From an uncultured Bacteroidales bacterium (lineage in GTDB: Bacteria; Bacteroidota; Bacteroidia; Bacteroidales; Muribaculaceae), in contig USIN01000020.1 of assembly GCA_900554715.1 (NCBI GenBank), positions 1 through 15,683 on the forward strand: DNA of 15,683 bases, in the 5' to 3' direction. Under the pieces are notes generated by a model, which searched no databases, was not told where the DNA came from, and saw only the letters and a list, made by a program, of their open reading frames with translations. The position numbers and the translations under genes were made by a program. Positions 7,537 to 13,870 of this stretch are shown here, piece by piece. Positions within the stretch are counted from its first letter, which is position 1, and each line of letters starts with the position of its first letter.

Positions 7537-8170
7537 ATCGTCTTCTGACAAATTCCTCGCCGTCGTCAAAACGATAATATACAAGACCATGGCGCTTTGA
7601 GACGATAAACTTATCCACAACAGGCTGTCCGCGATAACGCTCATCTTTCGAACTTTCGAAAATACGGCTGTTACTATTGTCAACCACCACACAATCACGG
7701 TAAACAACGCTATCCAGCATCAGTGTCTCGGGTTTTGCGACTATATATTCGTCATTTCTTTTTCTATTGACCGTCTCACGCTGGCCGAGACTGAGACCGA
7801 CCAACAGCGTATCATTGTCTACCGCCCGCTTGATAGAAACGCTTCCCCGATAATGATGTCCGTTATGACGCAAACCAAGAGTGTAACAGGCATAAGCTTC
7901 AAATGTCCAACCGCCTCCGGCCGAACTGAATTCTATGACATCAGTCTTGTTGACAACCCATTTACTGTCATACTCGACCGTATCAACATTACCGTTATCA
8001 GAGACAAAAATATTTTGCCTCGGTTCATATCTGTCATAACCGGTCATCCAGGCGAGATCCTTTTTGTCAAGACGTGTCACAAAAATCTTGACCGACACAA
8101 ACACGCTAAAAAACAAGATGATGATACCCGGTATCAGACAGCCTCTTTTAAAAATCGAATCAAAAGTCAT
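7535..8170 (-). CDS. membrane-anchored protein of unknown function, paralog of the 8246-8869 product
   Basis: A 211-residue protein with an N-terminal hydrophobic helix (about residues 11-31, CLIPGIIILFFSVFVSVKIF) that looks like an uncleaved anchor. The remainder is probably periplasmic. I recognise no named family. The last third (a YRDCVVVDNS segment, then VDKFIVSKRHGLVYYRFDDG) resembles the closing segment of the neighbouring lipoprotein (YDECVIVDS, then TDKYIIAKDHGLIYYRFDDG). Both end in the same YYRFDDGEEFVRRR. The two N-terminal halves are hardly alike. It lies 75 bases after the paralog with no terminator or clear promoter between, so co-transcription is likely. The DKYIIAKxxGLIYY type of ending is common in Bacteroidota exported proteins, but gives no function. 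Confidence 0.75.
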   Translation of the reverse strand: MTFDSIFKRGCLIPGIIILFFSVFVSVKIFVTRLDKKDLAWMTGYDRYEPRQNIFVSDNGNVDTVEYDSKWVVNKTDVIEFSSAGGGWTFEAYACYTLGLRHNGHHYRGSVSIKRAVDNDTLLVGLSLGQRETVNRKRNDEYIVAKPETLMLDSVVYRDCVVVDNSNSRIFESSKDERYRGQPVVDKFIVSKRHGLVYYRFDDGEEFVRRR

Positions 8171-8245
8171 CCTATACTCCAGACTATGTTAACACTCATA
8201 AACCGCCCCACTACATGACCTGTCAACTTACTGAGCTGCCCGTTT

Positions 8246-8869
8246 TTATCGCCTCCTGACAAACTCCTCGCCGTCATCAAAGCGGTAATAGATCAAACCA
8301 TGGTCTTTGGCAATGATATACTTGTCGGTCTTGCGCTTCTGATTTTTATGGAATTCAGGATATTTGGCTATCGTGCTGTCGACTATAACACATTCATCAT
8401 ATACGGTATCGCCGCATTTCACTCGTCTTTTTTTACATTTGTCAAAATTCAATCCCCATTGAGAATGGTCTGCTCTACTGGAAAAATTATAGAATCTCGT
8501 TGAAAAAAACAGACTGTCATTCTCTGCACTGCGATAAACTACCGTAGAAAATTCTATAAATTTATTACCTGACACATCCGGACAACAATCAGACTGTTTA
8601 ATAATACACAAAGCGGAAGATCTCGCACTATACGCAAGACAGGACGTACTCCAAAAGTAGAATGGATTGCGCGTATTTGTATTATTGATTTTTTCAACTA
8701 CTAATGTATCGGTGTTACCACGATTTGAAGAATAAAAAACCGTATCCTGCACATTCATCACTTCAGTCCACCGCGAATCGTCATCAGAAATTCGCGTCAT
8801 CTTTGTATAAATACAGCCTTGAGACAATACTGACAATGCCATGATAATAATTATGATATTTCTTCTCAT
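8246..8869 (-). CDS. lipoprotein of unknown function, paralog of the 7535-8170 product
   Basis: A 207-residue lipoprotein with signal peptide MRRNIIIIIMALSVLSQGC (lipid-modified Cys 19). The mature protein has a cysteine-rich middle (about residues 77, 88, 94 and 95, with more further on). Its C-terminal domain is shared with the downstream gene, ending in an identical YYRFDDGEEFVRRR. Across those 14 codons the DNA differs at six synonymous sites and no others, so the motif has been conserved as protein rather than recently copied. It is the first gene of the pair. Upstream, TATATTTG (8944-8937 on the minus strand) is a perfect -7 element without a properly placed -33. The gene is more AT-rich than the surrounding housekeeping genes. 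Confidence 0.75.
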   Translation of the reverse strand: MRRNIIIIIMALSVLSQGCIYTKMTRISDDDSRWTEVMNVQDTVFYSSNRGNTDTLVVEKINNTNTRNPFYFWSTSCLAYSARSSALCIIKQSDCCPDVSGNKFIEFSTVVYRSAENDSLFFSTRFYNFSSRADHSQWGLNFDKCKKRRVKCGDTVYDECVIVDSTIAKYPEFHKNQKRKTDKYIIAKDHGLIYYRFDDGEEFVRRR

Positions 8870-9180
8870 TGTTGCGATTTTAAATAATCAACGACAAATG
8901 CACTCACGCAAATGTCAAATGATTTTTAATTAAATGCAAATATATAACTTTGATTTTTCAAAATAGTCTTTTTCCATGATTTTTAAAGCTATATCGGGCA
9001 ATTTCAGGCCACAAAAGCCGATATAGCCGAGGCACCGAAACGCTGATATGGCGCGACACCGGAACTTTTTGTTTTTTTATCAATAAATAGATGTGTTTTT
9101 TGAGAATTTACGCGGGGATTTTTTGTAATTTTGCACATTGAATATTCAAGCATCATTTCGACTATCAAATAACAGTGTCT
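8870..9180. promoter_or_regulatory. AT-rich divergent intergenic region between the lipoprotein pair and purH-ung
   Basis: This 311-base region separates divergent genes. It holds a minus-strand -7 match (TATATTTG, 8937-8944). It also holds a perfect 10-bp inverted repeat GCTATATCGG (8988-8997) / CCGATATAGC (9018-9027) with a 20-base spacer, which could be an operator or a transcribed hairpin. The purH promoter lies near 9099-9133. No coding frame of interest is seen. No purine riboswitch-like core was recognised. Confidence 0.6.
9099..9133 (+). promoter_or_regulatory. probable promoter of the purH-ung operon
   Basis: TAATTTTG (9126-9133) is a perfect TAnnTTTG element. A TTTG at 9099-9102 lies 23 bases upstream, somewhat longer than the 19 seen for nrnA. 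The expected leader to ATG 9181 is about 40 bases. Confidence 0.6.
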
Positions 9181-10686
9181 ATGTCAGAACTCAAGAAGAT
9201 CAACACAGCCCTTATCTCAGTGTTTCACAAAGACGGCCTCGACGAAATCGTCAACGCCCTTGCAGCCGACGGTGTCAGATTCATCTCTACCGGCGGCACA
9301 AAATCGTTTATCGAATCGCTCGGCCATGAGTGCCAGGCTGTAGAAGACCTCACAGGCTATCCGTCGATCTTCGGCGGCCGCGTCAAGACGCTCCATCCAA
9401 AAATCTTCGGCGGCATCCTCAACCGCCGCTCACTCGAAGGCGACCGCAACGAAGCCGCACAATTTGAGATTCCCGGCATCGACCTCGTCATCGTCGACCT
9501 CTACCCCTTCGAGGCCACCGTCGCATCGGGTGCCTCTCACGACATCATCGAGAAAATCGACATAGGCGGTATATCGCTGATACGCGCAGCCGCCAAAAAC
9601 TACGACGACGTAGTCATCGTAGCCTCTAAAAAACAGTATGCGTTCCTCGCCGGCATGCTCGACGCCCACGGCGCCTCGTCGACAGCCGAAGAGCGCCTGT
9701 TGCTCGCCCGCGACGCATTCAGCGTGTCGTCGGCCTATGACAGCGCCATCTTCAATTACTTCGACAAGACCGCCTGCGCCGATATCGAGCAGCCCACCGG
9801 CCTGCGTGTCGCCGTCGACGGCTCGATGGCCATGCGCTACGGCGAGAACCCCCATCAGCAGGGCCGTTTCTTCGGCGACTTCAACGCCATGTTCGACCAG
9901 CTCCACGGCAAGGAAATCTCATATAACAATCTGCTCGACATCGACGCCGCCGTGTCGCTCATCGACGAGTTTGACACTACTACGGTCGCCATACTCAAAC
10001 ACAACAACGCCTGCGGCCTCGCCTCGCGCGGCACTGTCGCCGAAGCATGGCGCGACGCCCTCGCCGACCAATGGGACATGCCATATTTCGAAGCGCTGAC
10101 CGACTTCGTGCGTCAGCGCTATCAGACGACGACCGTCTATCCGCCTGCTTCCAGGATATTTGCCGCCTTCGACGCCTGCCCCTTTGACAAAGTCAAGGTC
10201 GTCATCCTCGGTCAGGACCCCTACCACGGCCCCGGTCAGGCCAACGGCCTGTGTTTCTCGGTGTCGCCGGGGGTGGCGATGCCGCCGTCGCTGATAAATA
10301 TCTTCAAAGAGATTGAGAGCGACCTCGGCAAACCAATGCCGGCCGACGGCAATCTCGAGCGCTGGGCCCGTCAGGGCGTCCTGCTGCTCAACTCGACGCT
10401 CACCGTCGACGCCCATCAGGCAAACTCTCATCAGGGCAAAGGCTGGGAACTGCTCACCGACGCCGCCATACGTGCGCTCGCCGAACGCCGCGACAACATC
10501 GTCTTCATGCTCTGGGGCAGCTTTGCCATCCGCAAAGGCGACTTCATCGACCGCAGCCGCCATCTCGTGCTGACATCGCCGCACCCATCGCCCCTGTCGG
10601 CCTACCGCGGATTCTTCGGCAACCATCACTTCTCTCTGGCAAACGACTATCTCGCCGCACACGGCAAAACACCGATCGAATGGTAA
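9181..10686 (+). CDS. chimeric PurH (N-terminal part) - uracil-DNA glycosylase (near complete) reading frame
   Basis: A 501-residue continuous frame (an alternative GTG start at 9175 would add MS). Residues 1 to about 295 are PurH. The IMP cyclohydrolase domain has STGGTKSF, FGGRVKTLHP and VDLYPFEATV. The start of AICAR transformylase has RYGENPHQQG and the catalytic pair K273-H274 in LKHNNACG. PurH is normally about 500 residues, so roughly the last 200 are missing. From about 290 the sequence is family-1 Ung: YFEALTDFV, GQDPYHGPGQANGLCFSV with catalytic Asp 346, VLLLNSTLTV, VFMLWGS, and HPSPLSAYRGFFG with His 468, ending TPIEW. Only some ten N-terminal residues of Ung are absent. So the glycosylase could work, IMP cyclohydrolase possibly, and AICAR transformylase should not. 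The next gene starts inside the last codons of ung. I know of no natural purH-ung fusion; a deletion or a misassembly are the leading explanations. Confidence 0.9.
   Translation: MSELKKINTALISVFHKDGLDEIVNALAADGVRFISTGGTKSFIESLGHECQAVEDLTGYPSIFGGRVKTLHPKIFGGILNRRSLEGDRNEAAQFEIPGIDLVIVDLYPFEATVASGASHDIIEKIDIGGISLIRAAAKNYDDVVIVASKKQYAFLAGMLDAHGASSTAEERLLLARDAFSVSSAYDSAIFNYFDKTACADIEQPTGLRVAVDGSMAMRYGENPHQQGRFFGDFNAMFDQLHGKEISYNNLLDIDAAVSLIDEFDTTTVAILKHNNACGLASRGTVAEAWRDALADQWDMPYFEALTDFVRQRYQTTTVYPPASRIFAAFDACPFDKVKVVILGQDPYHGPGQANGLCFSVSPGVAMPPSLINIFKEIESDLGKPMPADGNLERWARQGVLLLNSTLTVDAHQANSHQGKGWELLTDAAIRALAERRDNIVFMLWGSFAIRKGDFIDRSRHLVLTSPHPSPLSAYRGFFGNHHFSLANDYLAAHGKTPIEW
10045..10071 (+). 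other. PurH to Ung junction
   Basis: The coding sequence reads EAWRDALADQWDMPYF. PurH proteins have EAWKDALAGDPVSAFGG here; Ung proteins have an N-terminal W-x-x-x-L-A/x-(D/E) followed by PYF. The WRDALA stretch (10048-10065) could belong to either parent, so the switch falls within it, as expected for microhomology-driven deletion or for an assembly join through a shared short word. No stop or frame change occurs. Confidence 0.75.
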
Positions 10687-11945
10687 GACTGACGCTCATA
10701 TCGCTCTTGCTCTCGCTTGCCTCGACTGTGGCCGGCGCCGCCGGATTCACCGACACTATGACGGGGACCTTCGACGAACGCATCCGCACCCTGCGCGTTG
10801 TCGCCAACGACGACATCTTCGCGCCGCCGGTGCTGTTTCTAAACGCCCCCGGCAGCATCACCGTCAGCTTCGATCATCTCGCCGACGACCGCGAATACTT
10901 CCGTTACCGTCTCGTCCACTGCAACGCCTCGTGGCAGCCGTCGGGACTCGTCGACTCCGAAATCATCGACGGTTTCAACGAAGGACTCATCGAAGACTTC
11001 GACTACTCGCGCGCCACGACCGTCCACTACGTCAACTACCGCCTGACCATACCCAACGCCGACATGGCACCCATGGTCTCGGGTAATTATCTGCTGCAGA
11101 TCTACCGTCAGGACGATCCCGACACGATTGTGGCCCAGTGCCGCTTCATGGTCAGCGAACAGTCGGCCGTCATAGGCGCCGAAATAACCTCGCGCACCGA
11201 CCGCGACTACAACGAGGCCAGCCAGCAGCTGTCGCTCGCTGTCGACGTCGAGCGCTCTGGCGTCCGCGACCTTTTCAACGACGTCCGCGTCATGATTCAG
11301 CAGAACGGACGCCTTGACAGCGAGGTCGCGCTCGTCCAGCCCCTGCGCGTCAGCGGCCGCACTCTCATCTACGAACACCAGCCCGGCCTGATCTTCGACG
11401 CCGGCAACGAATACCGCCGCTTCGAGACCACATCGGTCAACTACCCCGGCATGCGCGTGGCCGACATCGAATGGCTCGACCCATACTATCATTTCACCGT
11501 CGAGACCGACACGCCGCGCAATACCGGGCAATATCTCTACGACAGCACCCAGCGCGGACGTTTCGTCGTGCGCGAATATAGCTCGACCGAGAGCGACACC
11601 GAGGCCGACTATGCCGTCGTCCATTTCACGCTCGACTATCCCGAGACGCCCGGCCTGATGATTTTTCTCGACGGTGACTTTGTCAACAGACGTTTCGACT
11701 CTTCGTCACAGATGGCCTATAACGAGGCCACCGGCCGCTATGAGCGCGCCATGCTGTTGAAACAGGGGTCATACAACTACCAGTATCTCGCCGTGCCGCC
11801 GAAAAAATCGCGGGGCTACACCTCTGTGATCGAAGGCGACCGCTATCAGACCGTCAACGAATACCTCGTCAAGGTCTACACCCGCCGCCAGGGCGAGCGT
11901 TACGACCGCCTCATCGGTGTCGCCTCATTCCTTTCTGACCGATAA
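10680..11945 (+). CDS. type IX secretion system plug-like protein (former DUF5103)
   Basis: A 421-residue exported protein with signal peptide MVRLTLISLLLSLASTVAGA. Recognisable segments are RTLRVV near the start, ISFDHL-like VSFDHLADDREYFRYRLVHC, YRLTIPN, GNYLLQIY, the long beta-rich middle, and an ending with QGSYNYQYL and VYTRRQGERYDRLIGV. This is the DUF5103 pattern, named T9SS plug after the protein that closes the SprA translocon in Flavobacterium. It would act at the periplasmic or outer-membrane side of protein export. The ATG overlaps the ung stop by 7 bases (ATGG across the final Glu-Trp codons), so translation is probably coupled to ung. This overlap suggests the right-hand side of the chimera keeps its native context. 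Plug-family genes also occur where the full T9SS is not proven. Confidence 0.85.
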   Translation: MVRLTLISLLLSLASTVAGAAGFTDTMTGTFDERIRTLRVVANDDIFAPPVLFLNAPGSITVSFDHLADDREYFRYRLVHCNASWQPSGLVDSEIIDGFNEGLIEDFDYSRATTVHYVNYRLTIPNADMAPMVSGNYLLQIYRQDDPDTIVAQCRFMVSEQSAVIGAEITSRTDRDYNEASQQLSLAVDVERSGVRDLFNDVRVMIQQNGRLDSEVALVQPLRVSGRTLIYEHQPGLIFDAGNEYRRFETTSVNYPGMRVADIEWLDPYYHFTVETDTPRNTGQYLYDSTQRGRFVVREYSSTESDTEADYAVVHFTLDYPETPGLMIFLDGDFVNRRFDSSSQMAYNEATGRYERAMLLKQGSYNYQYLAVPPKKSRGYTSVIEGDRYQTVNEYLVKVYTRRQGERYDRLIGVASFLSDR

Positions 11946-11950
11946 ACGCT

Positions 11951-12589
11951 ATGTGTGACAACAACGAAATCAACGACTCTCAAGACTATAACGACGTTAT
12001 GCTCCAGATAAAAGACACCCTCATCTCTCTTGACCTTGTCGAACGCTATTTCTGCTGCGACCTCGACAGCTGCCTCGGCGAGTGCTGCATCGACGGCGAT
12101 GCCGGCGCTCCCATCACCGAAGACGAGCGCCGCAAACTCGAAGAAGTGCTCCCCGCCGTCATTGACGACCTCCTGCCCGCCGCCCGTCGCGAAATCGAGG
12201 AAAACGGCGTGGCCTATGTCGACTGCGAGGGCGACCTGGTGACATCTATCGTCGACGGTCGCAACTGTGTCTTCACCACCTACGGCCCGGGCGGCATGTG
12301 CATGTGTGCCCTCGAAAAAGCCTGGCGCGAAGGCCGCATCGACTTCATGAAACCAATGTCGTGCCACCTTTATCCTGTGCGCATCCGCGAGTATGACGGC
12401 TTCACCGCCGTCAACTTCCATCGCTGGAAAATCTGCAAATGCGCCGAAATCCTTGGCCGCAAGAACGGCATCCGGGCATACCGTTTCCTCGAAGGGCCGC
12501 TCGTCAGACGCTTCGGCCGCGAGTGGTATGACGAACTCGTCGAGGCCGCCGACGCTTATCTCGAAGAATATGGAGATCAAAATGACTGA
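11951..12589 (+). CDS. DUF3109 family cysteine-rich protein
   Basis: A 212-residue cytoplasmic protein with the cysteine pattern of DUF3109, a relative of YkgJ/FliB-type zinc or iron-sulfur binding proteins. Cysteines lie at 35, 36, 41, 45 and 46 (FCCDLDSCLGECC), 106, 117 and 119 (MCMCALEKA), 138 (SCHLYPVRI), and 162 and 164 (WKICKCA). Such spacing suggests one or two bound metal centres. The family is nearly universal in Bacteroidota but has no established reaction. It follows the plug gene by 5 bases and overlaps the next gene by 8, so it lies within an operon. Confidence 0.85.
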   Translation: MCDNNEINDSQDYNDVMLQIKDTLISLDLVERYFCCDLDSCLGECCIDGDAGAPITEDERRKLEEVLPAVIDDLLPAARREIEENGVAYVDCEGDLVTSIVDGRNCVFTTYGPGGMCMCALEKAWREGRIDFMKPMSCHLYPVRIREYDGFTAVNFHRWKICKCAEILGRKNGIRAYRFLEGPLVRRFGREWYDELVEAADAYLEEYGDQND

Positions 12590-13391
12590 TATAACGCACG
12601 GAGACAATACTCTCCTGCGCTCGCAGACCGTGACGCGCTACATCATGCCGCTGCGCGAAGGCGGCTCGCTGCCGGCGCTCGCCGAGGCCGACGACGGCTT
12701 CAAGTATGTCGTCAAATTCCGTGGCGCCGGACACGGTCCCAAAGCTCTTGTCGCCGAACTCATCGGCGGCGAGATTGCCCGTGCCGCCGGCATGCGTGTG
12801 CCCGAACTCGTCTTCCTCTCTGTCGGCGAAGACTTCGGCCGCACCGAGGGCGACGAAGAGATTCAGGACCTTCTCAAGGCCAGCCTCGGCCTCAACCTCG
12901 GCCTGCATTTCCTCTCGGGTGCGATGACTTTCGACCCCGTCGTCAACGACGTCGATGAGGCGACGGCATCGCGCATAGTCTGGCTCGACGCCTATCTGAC
13001 CAACGTAGACCGCACGGTCCGCAACACCAACATGCTCGTCTGGAACCGCGAGCTCTGGCTCATCGACCACGGCGCCACTCTCTATTTCCACCACTCGTGG
13101 CGCGACCTCGACAAAGCGCCGCTGACGCCCTTCGCCTATATCAGAGACCATGCCCTGCTGCGCCGGGCCTCGCGCATCGAAGAGGCCGATGCCGAGATGC
13201 GCCGGCTGCTGACCGACGAGGTCATCGACCGCATCGTCGACGCCGTGCCGGCCGAATGGCTCGTCTATGACGAAGCCGGCCGCAATGCCGGCGAAGCGCG
13301 TGAAGTCTACCGCAGCTTCCTCAAGATCCGCCGCGATAATTCCCACATTTTCTTAAAACAGGCCGTCGATGCAAGAAAAACACTTATATGA
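12582..13391 (+). CDS. HipA-like family kinase
   Basis: The frame is open from 12393, but ATG 12582 is preferred because GGAG (12571-12574) is well spaced before it; 12570 would add MEIK. It gives 269 residues, much shorter than HipA (about 440). It has kinase-like landmarks: VVKFRG with Lys 45, the catalytic-loop-like WLDAYLTNVDRTVRNTNML (135-152) with Asp 143 and Asn 150, and the metal-binding-like LIDHGATLYF with Asp 162. This fits the compact HipA-like family usually found beside DUF3037 genes. A Ser/Thr or small-molecule kinase role is inferred. The start overlaps the DUF3109 gene by 8 bases and the end overlaps DUF3037 by 23, implying coupled translation. There is no HipB-like DNA-binding partner, so a classical toxin-antitoxin function is not supported. 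Confidence 0.8.
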   Translation: MTDITHGDNTLLRSQTVTRYIMPLREGGSLPALAEADDGFKYVVKFRGAGHGPKALVAELIGGEIARAAGMRVPELVFLSVGEDFGRTEGDEEIQDLLKASLGLNLGLHFLSGAMTFDPVVNDVDEATASRIVWLDAYLTNVDRTVRNTNMLVWNRELWLIDHGATLYFHHSWRDLDKAPLTPFAYIRDHALLRRASRIEEADAEMRRLLTDEVIDRIVDAVPAEWLVYDEAGRNAGEAREVYRSFLKIRRDNSHIFLKQAVDARKTLI

Positions 13392-13755
13392 ATATGCCGT
13401 AGTGCGCTACGTGCCGCGCGTCGAGCGCGAAGAGTTTGTCAACGTCGGCCTGATAATGATGTGCAAGCGGCGCCGCTGGCTGCGCGTGGTCCTCGCGCCC
13501 GAATGGAACCGCATCGACGCCATCGCCGCCGGGCCGGTCGACCGCGATGACGTCAGTCGACAGCTTTCGGCTTTCGACATCATCGGCAACGCCCGCGACA
13601 GATTGAATCCTATCGCCGTGCTTGAAGCCGAAGAACGCTTCAGATGGCTCACAGCCGTCCGCAGCGCCTGTATCCAGACATCGCGTCCCCATCCCGGCAT
13701 CTGCGACGACCTCGACGCCACCTTCGACCGCATTCTCGCCGAACTGGTGTTATAA
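13369..13755 (+). CDS. DUF3037 family protein
   Basis: A 128-residue protein with the family's typical opening (YEYAVVRYVPRVEREEFVNVGLIMMC), then a charged helical part. The function is unknown. It overlaps the HipA-like kinase gene by 23 bases in a different frame. Such pairing is frequent in my knowledge of these families, so they may act together, possibly as kinase and partner. It is the last gene of the 9181-13755 operon, followed by a small hairpin. Confidence 0.85.
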   Translation: MQEKHLYEYAVVRYVPRVEREEFVNVGLIMMCKRRRWLRVVLAPEWNRIDAIAAGPVDRDDVSRQLSAFDIIGNARDRLNPIAVLEAEERFRWLTAVRSACIQTSRPHPGICDDLDATFDRILAELVL

Positions 13756-13766
13756 GAAACATTTTG

Positions 13767-13785
13767 ATGCCGTTTCGGCATTTTA
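13767..13785 (+). terminator. short hairpin terminator after DUF3037
   Basis: ATGCCG (13767-13772), loop TTT, CGGCAT (13776-13781), then TTTAT. The stem is only six pairs, but it sits 12 bases after the stop and before the next promoter. Confidence 0.55.
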
Positions 13786-13794
13786 TAATGACTC

Positions 13795-13829
13795 TTTGGC
13801 TGCTTTAGTTATTTTTTTGTATATCTTTG
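13795..13829 (+). promoter_or_regulatory. promoter of the secreted protein gene
   Basis: TATCTTTG (13822-13829) fits TAnnTTTG exactly. A TTTG at 13795-13798 lies 23 bases upstream, the same spacing as at the purH promoter. The start codon follows 41 bases later. Confidence 0.6.
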
Positions 13830-13870
13830 CACAATCACTATTCATTCACATATCATTTACACATTCGCTT

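Noticed and set aside
7535..8290. Recent gene conversion between the two paralog 3' ends
   Set aside because: The shared region carries six synonymous differences in 14 codons, so the similarity is old and kept by selection on the protein.
8870..9180. Purine riboswitch ahead of purH
   Set aside because: The leader after the predicted promoter is only about 40 bases, and no conserved three-way-junction core was recognised.
10839..11624. Minus-strand open frame (261 codons) opposite the plug-like gene
   Set aside because: Antisense to a gene with a signal peptide and family match. The composition (Val/Asp/Gly/Glu-rich) is typical of a reverse-strand shadow.
12504..13346. Minus-strand open frame (280 codons) opposite the HipA-like gene
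   Set aside because: Antisense to a supported gene; no start context, no domain.
12393..13391. HipAB-type toxin-antitoxin system
   Set aside because: The kinase is short, there is no HipB-like helix-turn-helix gene adjacent, and the neighbours are housekeeping-like families of the phylum.
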